DNA of 12,877 bases from Zygnema cylindricum. Taxonomy: Eukaryota > Streptophyta > Zygnematophyceae > Zygnematales > Zygnemataceae. Below the pieces are notes generated by a model. It did no database searches. It was not told the DNA's origin and saw only the letters and a list, made by a program, of their open reading frames with translations. Made by a program: the position numbers and the translations under genes. The stretch covers positions 1-12,877 of the forward strand of contig JBBHKE010002247.1 in the NCBI GenBank assembly GCA_037447655.1, written 5' to 3'. Position 1 is the first letter of the stretch; every line of letters starts with the position of its first letter. Positions 7,301-12,262 of this stretch are shown here, one piece after another.

Positions 7301-9649
7301 TAAACTAGAAGGGAAAAAAGTTCGTTACCCACCTGTCTGACAACATCATTAAGGCCTGGACAGAGACCTCCACAAGTAACAATGGCAGCTTTTACTGTCG
7401 GAGGGTTAAAATATATACGAGGCCGAGGACCTGCCCTCACCAACCTGTAAACAGAAACTTGAACAATCGGAATCAAAAGGAAAGTAAACCGCATTCAAAT
7501 CAGAACCAAACAGACATAAAATTACAAAAAAAAATAGTAAAAAAAAAGTGAATTGGCAAACACTAACCGCATCACATAGTAAAAATTCCTAGAGTAGTAA
7601 CAACACTTCTCTCAGCTTGTTTTTAATAACCACCCAAGCAAGCAAACCTTCCTCATTTTCTATCCATCCCAAGTTTTTTGTTTTTTTTTTAAGTACCTGT
7701 AAGCAATACTCTTTTGAAAAAATAAAAGTCACTGCTGTTATACCCAACCCAACCCATATACTAACATGCAAAAAACATCAATTTGAGAGAGTCTATAGAT
7801 TTTGATAAAATAACAATCATAGTAGTTCAGATCATTTGAGTTGTGATCTACGAGGTAAAATCCCACTAAAAAATCCAAAGATAATCCTCACCAATGATGG
7901 TAAAAGCCACAATCATCCACACATTCTGCTCCAGCAGTCGCCGGATGCGAATATTTTATCACCTGGTCACCAGAAAAACCGTTTTTTATTATTTACTTCA
8001 TGCTTTTCTTATTAATTATATTGTTTAAAGGTTTCACTTTTCTTCCTCTTTGTTAAAATAGAGGGGACTGTCGTATAGCCTCGCTGGATGCGACTATTTG
8101 ATCACCTAGATACCAGCAAGTTTTTCTTCTTTAGACTGTTGATTTAGTTAAAGTTCTCCTTTTGTTTTTAATAAAAGTAGAGGGGAGGAAGGGAGGGAGG
8201 AAGGAGGAAGGGGAGGACAAAAAAACTAGGGAAGGAGAGAGGGAGGGGGGGAGGGAACGAAAAAAAAGGAGAGGGAAGAACAACAAAAAAACTTACTTTT
8301 AAAAGAACTTTGTCGTTATCATGTACGAAAAGAGAGCTTGTACCGAGTTCTTGATGTTCGGGATCGACTATACGTCCATTACTCCTGATAGGCAACGGAC
8401 AGCTGTTATCCATAAAAACGCGAAACCGATTAGGAATCTAATCAGCATTACAAAATCCATAATTTTGACCGGCTTCATTTTCTACAGACTCCTTGTACTC
8501 TCCGACTCCATTTTTTTACTGACTCCATTTTCTTGCAAGACTTGCTAAAGCGGACACTTTGAAAAACAAACTGTGATTTAGAGGAAATAAGCTCGTAATT
8601 GGAGTTATTCCCAGCAATAACGTCGATCCTTTGAATTAGGCTTTGATGAAGATAAGGAAGACATAAACCATCCTTGAGATATGATTATTATTTATTATAC
8701 GTCATCAAACCCAGAATAATAGGGTTGTACACAAGCGATTACTGGCGTTACTGGCCAGTAATGGCCGTAATTACACAGACAAATGCCAGTATAAATACCG
8801 CAATTATTGGCCAGTAGTGCCTGTAATCAGACAAGTGTCAGTATAGTTAATGCCATTAGAAGTCGCATACGTGTAATTATCACAGAAGTGCAAGCGGAAC
8901 GAAAACCAGTTGTCTCAATGCACAGAGCAGAAACGTCTAAAAAAAAATTGTGCAAATGAAGGACAAACTAACAGTTTGACGCTTCAAGAGGGCCATCCAA
9001 AAACATGAACGACAAAAAATCACGGTTTTGTTAGAAATGTAGAAATTTGTTAGAGTAAAAATCTCCTGAATAAAGAAAAGTCAATACATGCTCAGATGCT
9101 CAGAGGTCACAAGAACAGTCGCACGCTCGGTTTTTCAAGTAATTGTTCTCTAAGAAATACAACTTATGACAAATACAACAAGAAAAACCAGAAATAAGCA
9201 CATGACACTACATACAAATTTTCATATGAAGACACAATCTCAATTCTACAGCCATACCTTGTTTTAGTACAGAAATTTGAAACCAGAGGTTGTTCTCCAG
9301 GAAATAAATCCGTCACATGTGGTAACCAATACCGCTTCCTTAGTTCAGCCTCCACCGGATCTTCGATCAGCTCTAAATACTCCTCCAATGTGGCGCGATC
9401 ACCAGCAACAGCCATATATACGGCACTTCTTATACTGTGACGTTTGACACGCTTTGATCCTTTTTGCAATCTTTTACACTCGCTTGTACTGGCTTGCTGG
9501 AGGTGAATCTTGCGTTGAAATCCGACGAAAGAGGGAAAGATTCTCCTAGATATGGATCCATACGAGAAGGAAGGAGGAGAAACGGAAAATTGATGGAGGC
9601 CATCCTGAAGAATAGGAACATTGGCGCATGGCTTGCAAACGACAGCCAT
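1133..9649 (-). CDS. PFK5: Plastid-type ATP-dependent 6-phosphofructokinase, complete, 13 coding exons
   Basis: The product phosphorylates fructose 6-phosphate with ATP, the committed step of glycolysis, probably in the plastid stroma. Exons (minus strand): 9258-9649, 8297-8384, 7892-7962, 7333-7444, 5763-5858, 5392-5493, 4594-4668, 3935-4075, 3206-3322, 2623-2727, 2132-2212, 1734-1862, 1133-1300. They give 558 residues, close to the roughly 540 I recall for Arabidopsis PFK5. Visible motifs are [10 protein letters not shown] (207-216), YGYRGF (239-244), [11 protein letters not shown] (266-276), GGNGT (298-302), PKTIDND with catalytic-base Asp330 (326-332), FGFDTA (340-345), LMGRQSG (372-378), EGAGQ (429-433) and [10 protein letters not shown] (476-485). 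Gly301 is the position known to favour ATP over pyrophosphate. The start is the first ATG after an in-frame TAA four codons upstream. A basic, Ser-rich N terminus resembles a transit peptide. All introns are GT-AG. The exact PFK4 versus PFK5 name is inference from remembered Arabidopsis sequences. Confidence 0.95.
1301..1733 (-). other. PFK intron 12 (433 nt)
   Basis: GT-AG intron (donor GTAATA, acceptor CTTTTCAG) before the last exon. AT-rich, with no recognisable element. Confidence 0.85.
1734..1862 (-). CDS. PFK5: PFK coding exon 12: [10 protein letters not shown] motif
   Basis: Encodes residues 461-503, including [20 protein letters not shown], a substrate-side segment strongly conserved in plant PFKs. 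The acceptor is an AAG-type site (TTCTGAAG|G) rather than CAG or TAG; it is the only one of the twelve acceptors of this kind. The donor is GTAATA. Confidence 0.95.
2132..2212 (-). CDS. PFK5: PFK coding exon 11
   Basis: Encodes residues 434-460, [20 protein letters not shown] then GVHLQKK. It matches the KDASGNAVLGDFGVYIQQ region of Arabidopsis PFK5. The acceptor TTTATTTCAG is strong and the donor is GTTAGT. Confidence 0.94.
2213..2622 (-). other. PFK intron 10 (410 nt) with a short internal duplication
   Basis: GT-AG intron. A segment TTACTTCAATCTATAATG at 2383 recurs as TTACTTTAATCTATAATG at 2547, 164 bp away. Weaker similarity follows, with T-runs and then CCACACAA in both. It looks like another diverged local duplication. 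No gene is seen. Confidence 0.75.
2623..2727 (-). CDS. PFK5: PFK coding exon 10: EGAGQ motif
   Basis: Encodes residues 399-433 ([35 protein letters not shown]), phase 0 at both ends. Glu429 corresponds to the substrate-binding Glu222 of E. coli PfkA. The acceptor is GATTCAG and the donor GTGAGG. Confidence 0.96.
2728..3205 (-). other. PFK intron 9 (478 nt)
   Basis: GT-AG intron. Apart from the donor-side GGGA repeat it is plain AT-rich intron sequence with no recognisable element. Plus-strand open frames across it are shadows. Confidence 0.85.
3173..3200. repeat. GGGA repeat beside the exon-9 donor
   Basis: A (GGGA)n-type run beginning five bases after the exon-9 donor position on the plus strand. 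It contains at least four runs of three or more G within 28 bp, which fits the simple G-quadruplex pattern. On the transcript it is C-rich. Confidence 0.9.
3206..3322 (-). CDS. PFK5: PFK coding exon 9: MGR substrate motif
   Basis: Encodes residues 360-398 ([20 protein letters not shown], then [19 protein letters not shown]). Met373-Gly374-Arg375 is the MGR segment that contacts fructose 6-phosphate in the family. The acceptor is CAACAG. The donor GTACGC is followed within a few bases by a C-rich (CCCTCCCTCC-type) intron tract. Confidence 0.96.
3323..3934 (-). other. PFK intron 8 (612 nt) with simple repeats
   Basis: GT-AG intron. It contains an (ACT)n microsatellite at about 3830-3847, a poly-A run near 3628-3641, CCCTCCACA tandem words near 3451-3470, ACATCAACATTGT twice (about 3386 and 3557), and CTAGAAACTA repeats at about 3880-3913. 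No gene is seen. Confidence 0.8.
3935..4075 (-). CDS. PFK5: PFK coding exon 8: catalytic PKTIDND
   Basis: Encodes residues 313-359. PKTIDND (326-332) holds Thr328, Asp330 and Asp332, equivalent to E. coli Thr125, Asp127 (the catalytic base) and Asp129. Lys327 is in the position where E. coli ATP-PFK has Gly124; a Lys there is normal in plant ATP-PFKs. [14 protein letters not shown] follows at 340-353. The acceptor is AAACAG and the donor GTACGA. Confidence 0.97.
4076..4593 (-). other. PFK intron 7 (518 nt)
   Basis: GT-AG intron containing a plus-strand poly-A run at about 4144-4156. No gene or mobile element was recognised. Confidence 0.85.
4594..4668 (-). CDS. PFK5: PFK coding exon 7: GGNGT cofactor-selectivity loop
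   Basis: This 75-nt exon encodes residues 288-312, [20 protein letters not shown] and AIHNE. Gly301 corresponds to E. coli PfkA Gly104, the residue associated with ATP use. Asn300 replaces the Asp (E. coli Asp103) of the usual GGDG motif; I recall the same Asn in Arabidopsis PFK4/PFK5. The acceptor is GGGCAG and the donor GTGGGT, phase 0 at both ends. Confidence 0.95.
4669..5391 (-). other. PFK intron 6 (723 nt)
   Basis: GT-AG intron, AT-rich, separating the [11 protein letters not shown] and GGNGT exons. Short open frames cross it but none resembles a protein. No repeat or RNA gene was recognised. Confidence 0.85.
5392..5493 (-). CDS. PFK5: PFK coding exon 6: [11 protein letters not shown] motif
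   Basis: Encodes residues 254-287 ([20 protein letters not shown] then [14 protein letters not shown]), phase 0 at both ends. The GGSxLGxSRGG segment is a conserved glycine-rich loop of the family. The acceptor is GGGGCAG and the donor GTATGA. Confidence 0.96.
5763..5858 (-). CDS. PFK5: PFK coding exon 5: GYRGF motif
   Basis: Encodes residues 222-253, [20 protein letters not shown] then [12 protein letters not shown], phase 0 at both ends. It aligns with the IVITLEIYGVKNIVGIPFGYRGF region of Arabidopsis PFK5. The acceptor is CTCGCAG and the donor GTGAGT. Confidence 0.96.
5859..7332 (-). other. PFK intron 4 (1474 nt, the longest)
   Basis: GT-AG intron with donor GTGGGT and acceptor CTCGCAG. 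Nothing coding was recognised. The donor-proximal part is a diverged tandem array (6838-7345, listed separately). The remainder, 5859-6837, is AT-rich unique-looking sequence in which I see no element. Confidence 0.85.
6838..7345. repeat. Diverged tandem array of about four 140-170-bp units at the exon-4 donor
   Basis: The landmark GGGAACTGAGACTGTAT or a variant occurs at 6851, 7024, 7174 and, more diverged (GGGAAAAAAG), at 7311, giving spacings of 173, 150 and 137 bp. Flanking stretches also match, such as GTCATCATGATTCGAAACAG (7152) with GTCATGATTTAAACTAG (7292). The last unit runs into exon 4. Its ACCTGTCTGAC, the reverse of the exon-4 end plus donor, recurs at 7192-7202 in the preceding unit. 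Confidence 0.75.
7333..7444 (-). CDS. PFK5: PFK coding exon 4: nucleotide-binding GGLCPGLN motif
   Basis: Encodes the end of Trp184 and residues 185-221: LVRAGPR, then [20 protein letters not shown] and LNDVVRQ. The [10 protein letters not shown] signature (207-216) is the first glycine-rich phosphate/nucleotide loop of plant PFKs. The acceptor is TTTACAG and the donor GTGGGT. The last nine exon bases plus GTG recur further into intron 4, at 7191-7202. Confidence 0.96.
7445..7891 (-). other. PFK intron 3 (447 nt)
   Basis: GT-AG intron between the loop exon and the GGLCPGLN exon. It holds several A- and T-runs (around 7526-7550 and 7676-7691) and no recognisable gene or element. Confidence 0.85.
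7892..7962 (-). CDS. PFK5: PFK coding exon 3: plastid-specific loop with a Cys pair
   Basis: This 71-nt exon is too short to show as an ORF. It was found by joining phase 0 (end of exon 2) to phase 2 (start of exon 4). It reads [20 protein letters not shown] then YHH and the split Trp184, matching the VISYSSPTSAGAEC...W segment of Arabidopsis PFK5. The acceptor is GACCAG and the donor GTGAGG. Cys174 and Cys178 sit where the plastid isoform carries its Cys pair. A decayed copy of the first 25 nt lies upstream in intron 2 (8081-8105). Confidence 0.92.
7938..8185 (-). repeat. Diverged tandem duplication covering the exon-3 start; second copy is a pseudo-exon
   Basis: The block from 7938 (first 25 nt of exon 3, its acceptor and adjoining intron) to about 8066 is repeated, shortened, at 8081 to about 8185. 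The first 40 bp match at 32 positions. In the second copy the minus strand still reads an acceptor-like CTAG followed by VIK, stop, SHPA, so the duplicated exon start is broken by TAG. The homology stops after those 25 exon bases and no matching donor follows, so it is a relic, not a usable exon. Confidence 0.8.
8181..8280. repeat. Purine-rich GGGAGGG tract in intron 2
   Basis: About 100 bp of almost pure G and A on the plus strand with many runs of three to seven G. On the gene strand it is a long pyrimidine tract starting about 17 nt after the exon-2 donor. The runs of G would allow a G-quadruplex on the plus (template) strand. Confidence 0.85.
8297..8384 (-). CDS. PFK5: PFK coding exon 2
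   Basis: Encodes residues 131-160, ending HDNDKVLLK before a consensus GTAAGT donor. The ending matches the NDRVLLK segment of plastid PFK. Two acceptors 18 nt apart both keep frame. I chose the inner one (ctatCAG|G) because it has the better consensus and yields KTRSNG, close to the KMRSP of Arabidopsis PFK5. The outer acceptor would start the exon at 8402 and insert six residues (net SCPLPI before RSNG). Confidence 0.88.
8385..9257 (-). other. PFK intron 1 (873 nt)
   Basis: GT-AG intron with donor GTATGG. It contains no coding signal in either direction. The notable content is a palindromic, tandemly doubled segment at 8739-8860, listed separately. Confidence 0.85.
8739..8860. repeat. Palindrome and 56-bp tandem duplication inside intron 1
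   Basis: 8748-8761 is a perfect 14-bp palindrome (TTACTGGCCAGTAA). It lies in a 32-bp imperfect palindrome, 8739-8770, with 14 of 16 positions paired. From TGGCCAGTA at 8752 a unit of about 56 bp is repeated at 8808 with scattered changes (for example CAGACAAATGCCAGTATA against CAGACAAGTGTCAGTATA). It may be a miniature inverted-repeat element relic; no target-site duplication was identified. Confidence 0.7.
9258..9649 (-). CDS. PFK5: PFK coding exon 1: transit-like N terminus and start of the mature enzyme
   Basis: This exon encodes residues 1-130 and the first two bases of codon 131. Residues 1 to about 75 are rich in Ser, Arg and Lys with almost no acidic residues, as in chloroplast transit peptides; the cleavage site cannot be placed. 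Residues 97-130 ([20 protein letters not shown] onward) align with the conserved entry segment of plastid PFKs, which has the pattern DP...R(F/Y)xxPHxTDxxP. The donor is GTATGG. An in-frame TAA lies four codons before the ATG, so no longer N terminus is possible without a 5' splice that bypasses it. Confidence 0.92.
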
Positions 9650-9700
9650 AGCTACGTTTTACAAGAGACTGTAAGCTCGTAAAGAGTCGCTGTAAGAGCT

Positions 9701-9720
9701 CTGAAACAAAAAGACCTTTA
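9701..9720 (-). promoter_or_regulatory. PFK5: Possible 5' UTR splice acceptor upstream of the PFK ATG
   Basis: On the minus strand a pyrimidine run ending TTTTTGTTTCAG lies 51 nt before the ATG, a good plant acceptor. If used, the 5' UTR carries an intron and the non-coding exon piece starts at 9700. No convincing donor was pinned down, so this is only a candidate. Confidence 0.35.
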
Positions 9721-9761
9721 TGAACTAGGAATATAATAATACGGTAATGCTGCAATCCTCA

Positions 9762-9836
9762 TACGACGTAAAGCGATCATATGCGACAATTTGCGACTAC
9801 ACGCGAGCTACTGCGAAGAATACGACCGAATGCGAG
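9762..9836. repeat. Helically phased GCGA decamer array
   Basis: The core CGA begins at 9764, 9774, 9784, 9794, 9804, 9814, 9823 and 9833, i.e. spacings of 10,10,10,10,10,9,10 bp. Most cores are preceded by G and several followed by C. The bases between cores vary, so the period and not the whole unit is conserved. It lies 113-187 bp upstream of the PFK ATG, in the promoter or 5' UTR. Confidence 0.75.
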
Positions 9837-10375
9837 ACACGGTGCGGCCAAAGAATGTCAAGAGAGCGACGGAAGTGAGGTTTGAAACTACTATCGAATG
9901 TGTGGCGCCTCAGAAGATATAACCTTCGTTTCGTACTATAACCGTGAGAGCTGTACTAAAAACGTACTATTCGTCGGCATGTTAGCGTGTCGACCGGACG
10001 GAAGTAGAGTCTACAGTAATCTGATTGGATAATTTTTTCGTCGCTCGTGAGCTTGCCACTGCGAGTGACCAGAGAGCATCTGCTGCGTTCCAAGAGGCTT
10101 GGAATGAGACATTTACGTGAGACGGCGTGCGATGAAGGAGAGTCGCACGAAGGCCTCATAGGTGTAATTTCATTGGACTAATCTGGAAAAGCGTAGCTGT
10201 CATGGTCGCCAATGCGACAGATAACGACAGCGAGAAAGTCGCAGGGGAGTGCTTCCAAGGGTCTTGGAGAGCAGGATGCGGCGAACTGTCGGTCACCGTA
10301 CGCTATAACCCATTTGGAGTGGCTGCGATTCTATCGCAGCGATGTTAACGACGGACCAGCGACTAAAAACCTGAG

Positions 10376-10384
10376 AATTTATAA
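10376..10384 (-). promoter_or_regulatory. PFK5: Candidate TATA box for the PFK gene
   Basis: The minus strand reads TTTATAAAT here, about 730 bp before the ATG, and a G-box lies about 200 bp further upstream. That spacing is normal for a plant promoter if the 5' UTR is intron-containing. The site is palindromic enough (TTTATAAA) to serve either strand, and chance occurrence is likely in AT-rich DNA. Confidence 0.2.
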
Positions 10385-10580
10385 AAGTTCACACACAATT
10401 TCATCCGTACTTTCGAAACCCTTTCGATTGGTGATCTAAGATGTCGACACGTGGATAAATGCACGATTTAAACGATACCAATGCTGCAGCGCTCCTCTGC
10501 TGAACGTGTACGGTGGAGAATCCCTACATACACATTCGCACAGAGAAAGCGGCGCGTAGCATGTAGCAGATATTTAGTGC

Positions 10581-10586
10581 CACGTG
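10581..10586. promoter_or_regulatory. G-box CACGTG
   Basis: GCCACGTGAC contains a perfect G-box core, the binding site of plant bHLH and bZIP factors, including light- and stress-response regulators. It is about 930 bp upstream of the PFK ATG. Function is inferred only from the motif and position. Confidence 0.4.
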
Positions 10587-10742
10587 ACATCAAAAGATTC
10601 TGACAACAAAAAGGAGCGAGATCAAAAGAGCACAAAGTTTGAAAGAAACACCGCCACCCAGTGAAAGATATTTTATATTCTGTGCCAACAGATGTCGTTT
10701 AAACATCGCCAGGTAAAAAGTAGGGCATGTTACATCACTGGC

Positions 10743-10750
10743 CTATGAAG
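10743..10750. repeat. Left target-site duplication of the hAT element
   Basis: CTATGAAG directly precedes the left terminal repeat and is identical to 11970-11977 after the right one. Eight bases is the diagnostic duplication length of hAT transposons. Confidence 0.93.
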
Positions 10751-10775
10751 CAGAGGTCGCAAACGGTCAACCGAA

Positions 10776-10910
10776 ACCGTGACCGACCGTTAACCGACCG
10801 CCCGCGTCGGATCCGGAATGGATTCGGTTGCCAAATTTTGAGGGCCGGGCGGTTGCGGTCGGTCGATTCACCAGAAAAAAAAACGGTCGGTTACGGTCGG
10901 TCAACCAAAA
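10776..10910. repeat. Subterminal inverted repeats of the hAT left end
   Basis: ACCGACCGTTAACCGACCGC near 10782-10801 is opposed by CGGTCGGTCGATT and CGGTCGGTTACGGTCGGTCA near 10855-10904, so the left arm alone can fold on itself. Similar CGGTCGGTT words occur near the right end (about 11845-11940). Confidence 0.75.
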
Positions 10911-11006
10911 AACCAAAAAAAAAAAAATTGTACTGTCCATACAATCCAACATTATTGTACTTTGTACTCTTTGGTATCTTGGAAGTACGTGACATCATGA
11001 TAAGCG

Positions 11007-11729
11007 TCGCAAATCTGACACGGTAGTACACTATTCATTTCACAAATCTTAGGGAACGCAACAAAGAGTCGCAAATCGGTACACCACAAATCGTTATTAG
11101 TGTCAATAACTCTAATTTGGGTTCTTAAAATTTTGATTTTTTATTTCAAATAGGATACATGATTTTAATTTTTCCTTGACGTTAATTAAGGTACCGTACA
11201 AAATAGCGTAAAGCCCAAAAGTACAATAAAATATAAATAGTGTGGTGTACGGTCGATGTCAGACCGTACATAAATGTACCTTTTCAAGTGAAAATTTACA
11301 AAAATTGAATTAAATCAAACGCGCGTGCATAAGAACGTGCGCTCAAAAAACGGGATTAGTCTGACACATAAATTAGTATGTCATGTACGGATATTCTAGA
11401 TTCACGGCGGCGTACGATTTCTAATGTTTTGTACGGATACATATATTAATGAACATAATTGTACAAAGAATATTCGATTTTTGCTGTTCCCAAATTAACA
11501 TTAACGCCGAAATTAGAATACACATTTTTTTTTTTAAAAATCAAATTTTTAATTAACATCAAGTACGTTAAATTTTCTTCAACACTATTTAAACTTTGAC
11601 ACTAATTACAATTCGCGGTGTAGTACACTATTCATTTCGCAAATCTTAGGGAACGCGACAAAGGGTCGCAAATCAGACACGTTAGTAAACATTATTCATT
11701 TCGCAAATGTAAGGGAACGGGACAAATCG
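11007..11729 (+). repeat. Three internal repeats within the hAT element
   Basis: A roughly 60-bp unit containing GTAGTACACTATTCATTTC, CAAATCTTAGGGAACGC and GTCGCAAATC occurs at 11007-11077, 11615-11674 and, more diverged, 11666-11729. The second and third are adjacent and overlap; the first is separated from them by about 540 bp of AT-rich sequence. That spacer includes a perfect 9-bp stem (TGTACGGTC/GACCGTACA, 11246-11270). Confidence 0.8.
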
Positions 11730-11969
11730 TAATTTTTGGCTTATTCATACGTCGTACATTATATAATTTTGTACTTTTTCGGTTACGTGCGAGCACGGTT
11801 AGTCGCGAGAAACCGATTTTCGGTTAACTTTTATTTTCGTAAACGACGGTCGGTTAACGGTTAACAATTTTGGAGCGTGACATAACGCGGTCGGGCGTCG
11901 GTTACTTAGATTTTGAAAAAAAAAACGGTCGGTTTCGGTTATGTAAAATTTTGACTTTTGCGACCTCTG

Positions 11970-11977
11970 CTATGAAG
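11970..11977. repeat. Right target-site duplication of the hAT element
   Basis: CTATGAAG immediately after the right terminal repeat, identical to the left copy at 10743-10750. Confidence 0.93.
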
Positions 11978-12050
11978 GTACACACAAGGGTATATTTCTA
12001 GTGTTGTGTATCGACAAACTTCTTGTCGCGTTAAACTCGATGTTGGATAT

Positions 12051-12262
12051 ATTGAATATCGGACGGTGAGAGGGGTCGATATATCGCTCCGGGACCAACA
12101 AAAACTATCGCGATATACTTTGTGCGAAGTGGGGGTCCGTACATATACAGTACGGATATAATTTACCAAAATTGGTACGGAAACCTTAAAGCAATCCAAC
12201 GCAAGGGGGTATCGGACAGTTATCGTGTTATCGACACGATAACTATTTCCGATATATCGCAT
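12051..12262. repeat. Diverged repeat of TATCGGAC / GATATATCGC blocks with a 10-bp hairpin
   Basis: TATCGGAC followed by CGATATATCGC occurs at 12057-12087 and again at 12210-12261, 153 bp apart. Inside the second block a perfect 10-bp stem with a 5-nt loop lies at 12219-12243 (GTTATCGTGT / ACACGATAAC). No terminal repeats or transposase were found; it may be an unrecognised mobile-element remnant. Confidence 0.6.

Larger units (their letters stand above)
9766..10742. other. PFK upstream region, GC-richer island with hairpins
   Basis: No coding gene recognised. From about 9760 to 10370 the DNA is visibly richer in G, C and CpG than the rest of the window, with the word GCGAC or GTCGC recurring. 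Short-loop hairpins lie at 10088-10104 (TTCCAAG/CTTGGAA), 10126-10149 (CGTGCGA/TCGCACG), 10254-10268 (TCCAAG/CTTGGA) and 10322-10340 (GCTGCGAT/ATCGCAGC). This could be the promoter and first untranslated exon, or an old mobile-element relic; the sequence does not decide. Confidence 0.5.
10751..11969. mobile_element. Non-autonomous hAT-type DNA transposon, 1219 bp
   Basis: The ends are perfect 13-bp inverted repeats (CAGAGGTCGCAAA at 10751-10763; its complement at 11957-11969), flanked by the 8-bp duplication CTATGAAG. Both the CAGRGG-type terminus and the 8-bp duplication are hallmarks of the hAT superfamily. Subterminal regions carry many copies of ACCGACCG / CGGTCGGTT words in both orientations; AACCGAAACCG occurs at 10769 and inverted at 11930. 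Such subterminal repeats are where hAT transposases bind. No open frame resembles a transposase, so the copy would need an enzyme from elsewhere. It sits 1.1 kb upstream of the PFK ATG. A perfect target-site duplication suggests a fairly recent insertion. Confidence 0.92.

Noticed and set aside
8168-8296. Extension of exon 2 into a Phe/Pro/Ser-rich tail
   Set aside because: The tail is translation of the pyrimidine-rich start of intron 2 past a perfect GTAAGT donor; the family sequence continues in exon 3 instead.
9464-9682. 72-codon plus-strand open frame opposite exon 1
   Set aside because: It is antisense to the PFK N-terminal coding exon, whose sense reading matches plastid PFK; no independent support.
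10727-11026. 99-codon plus-strand open frame crossing the hAT left end
   Set aside because: It starts outside the transposon and reads through subterminal repeats, giving Arg-rich low-complexity sequence. It has no transposase or zinc-finger features.
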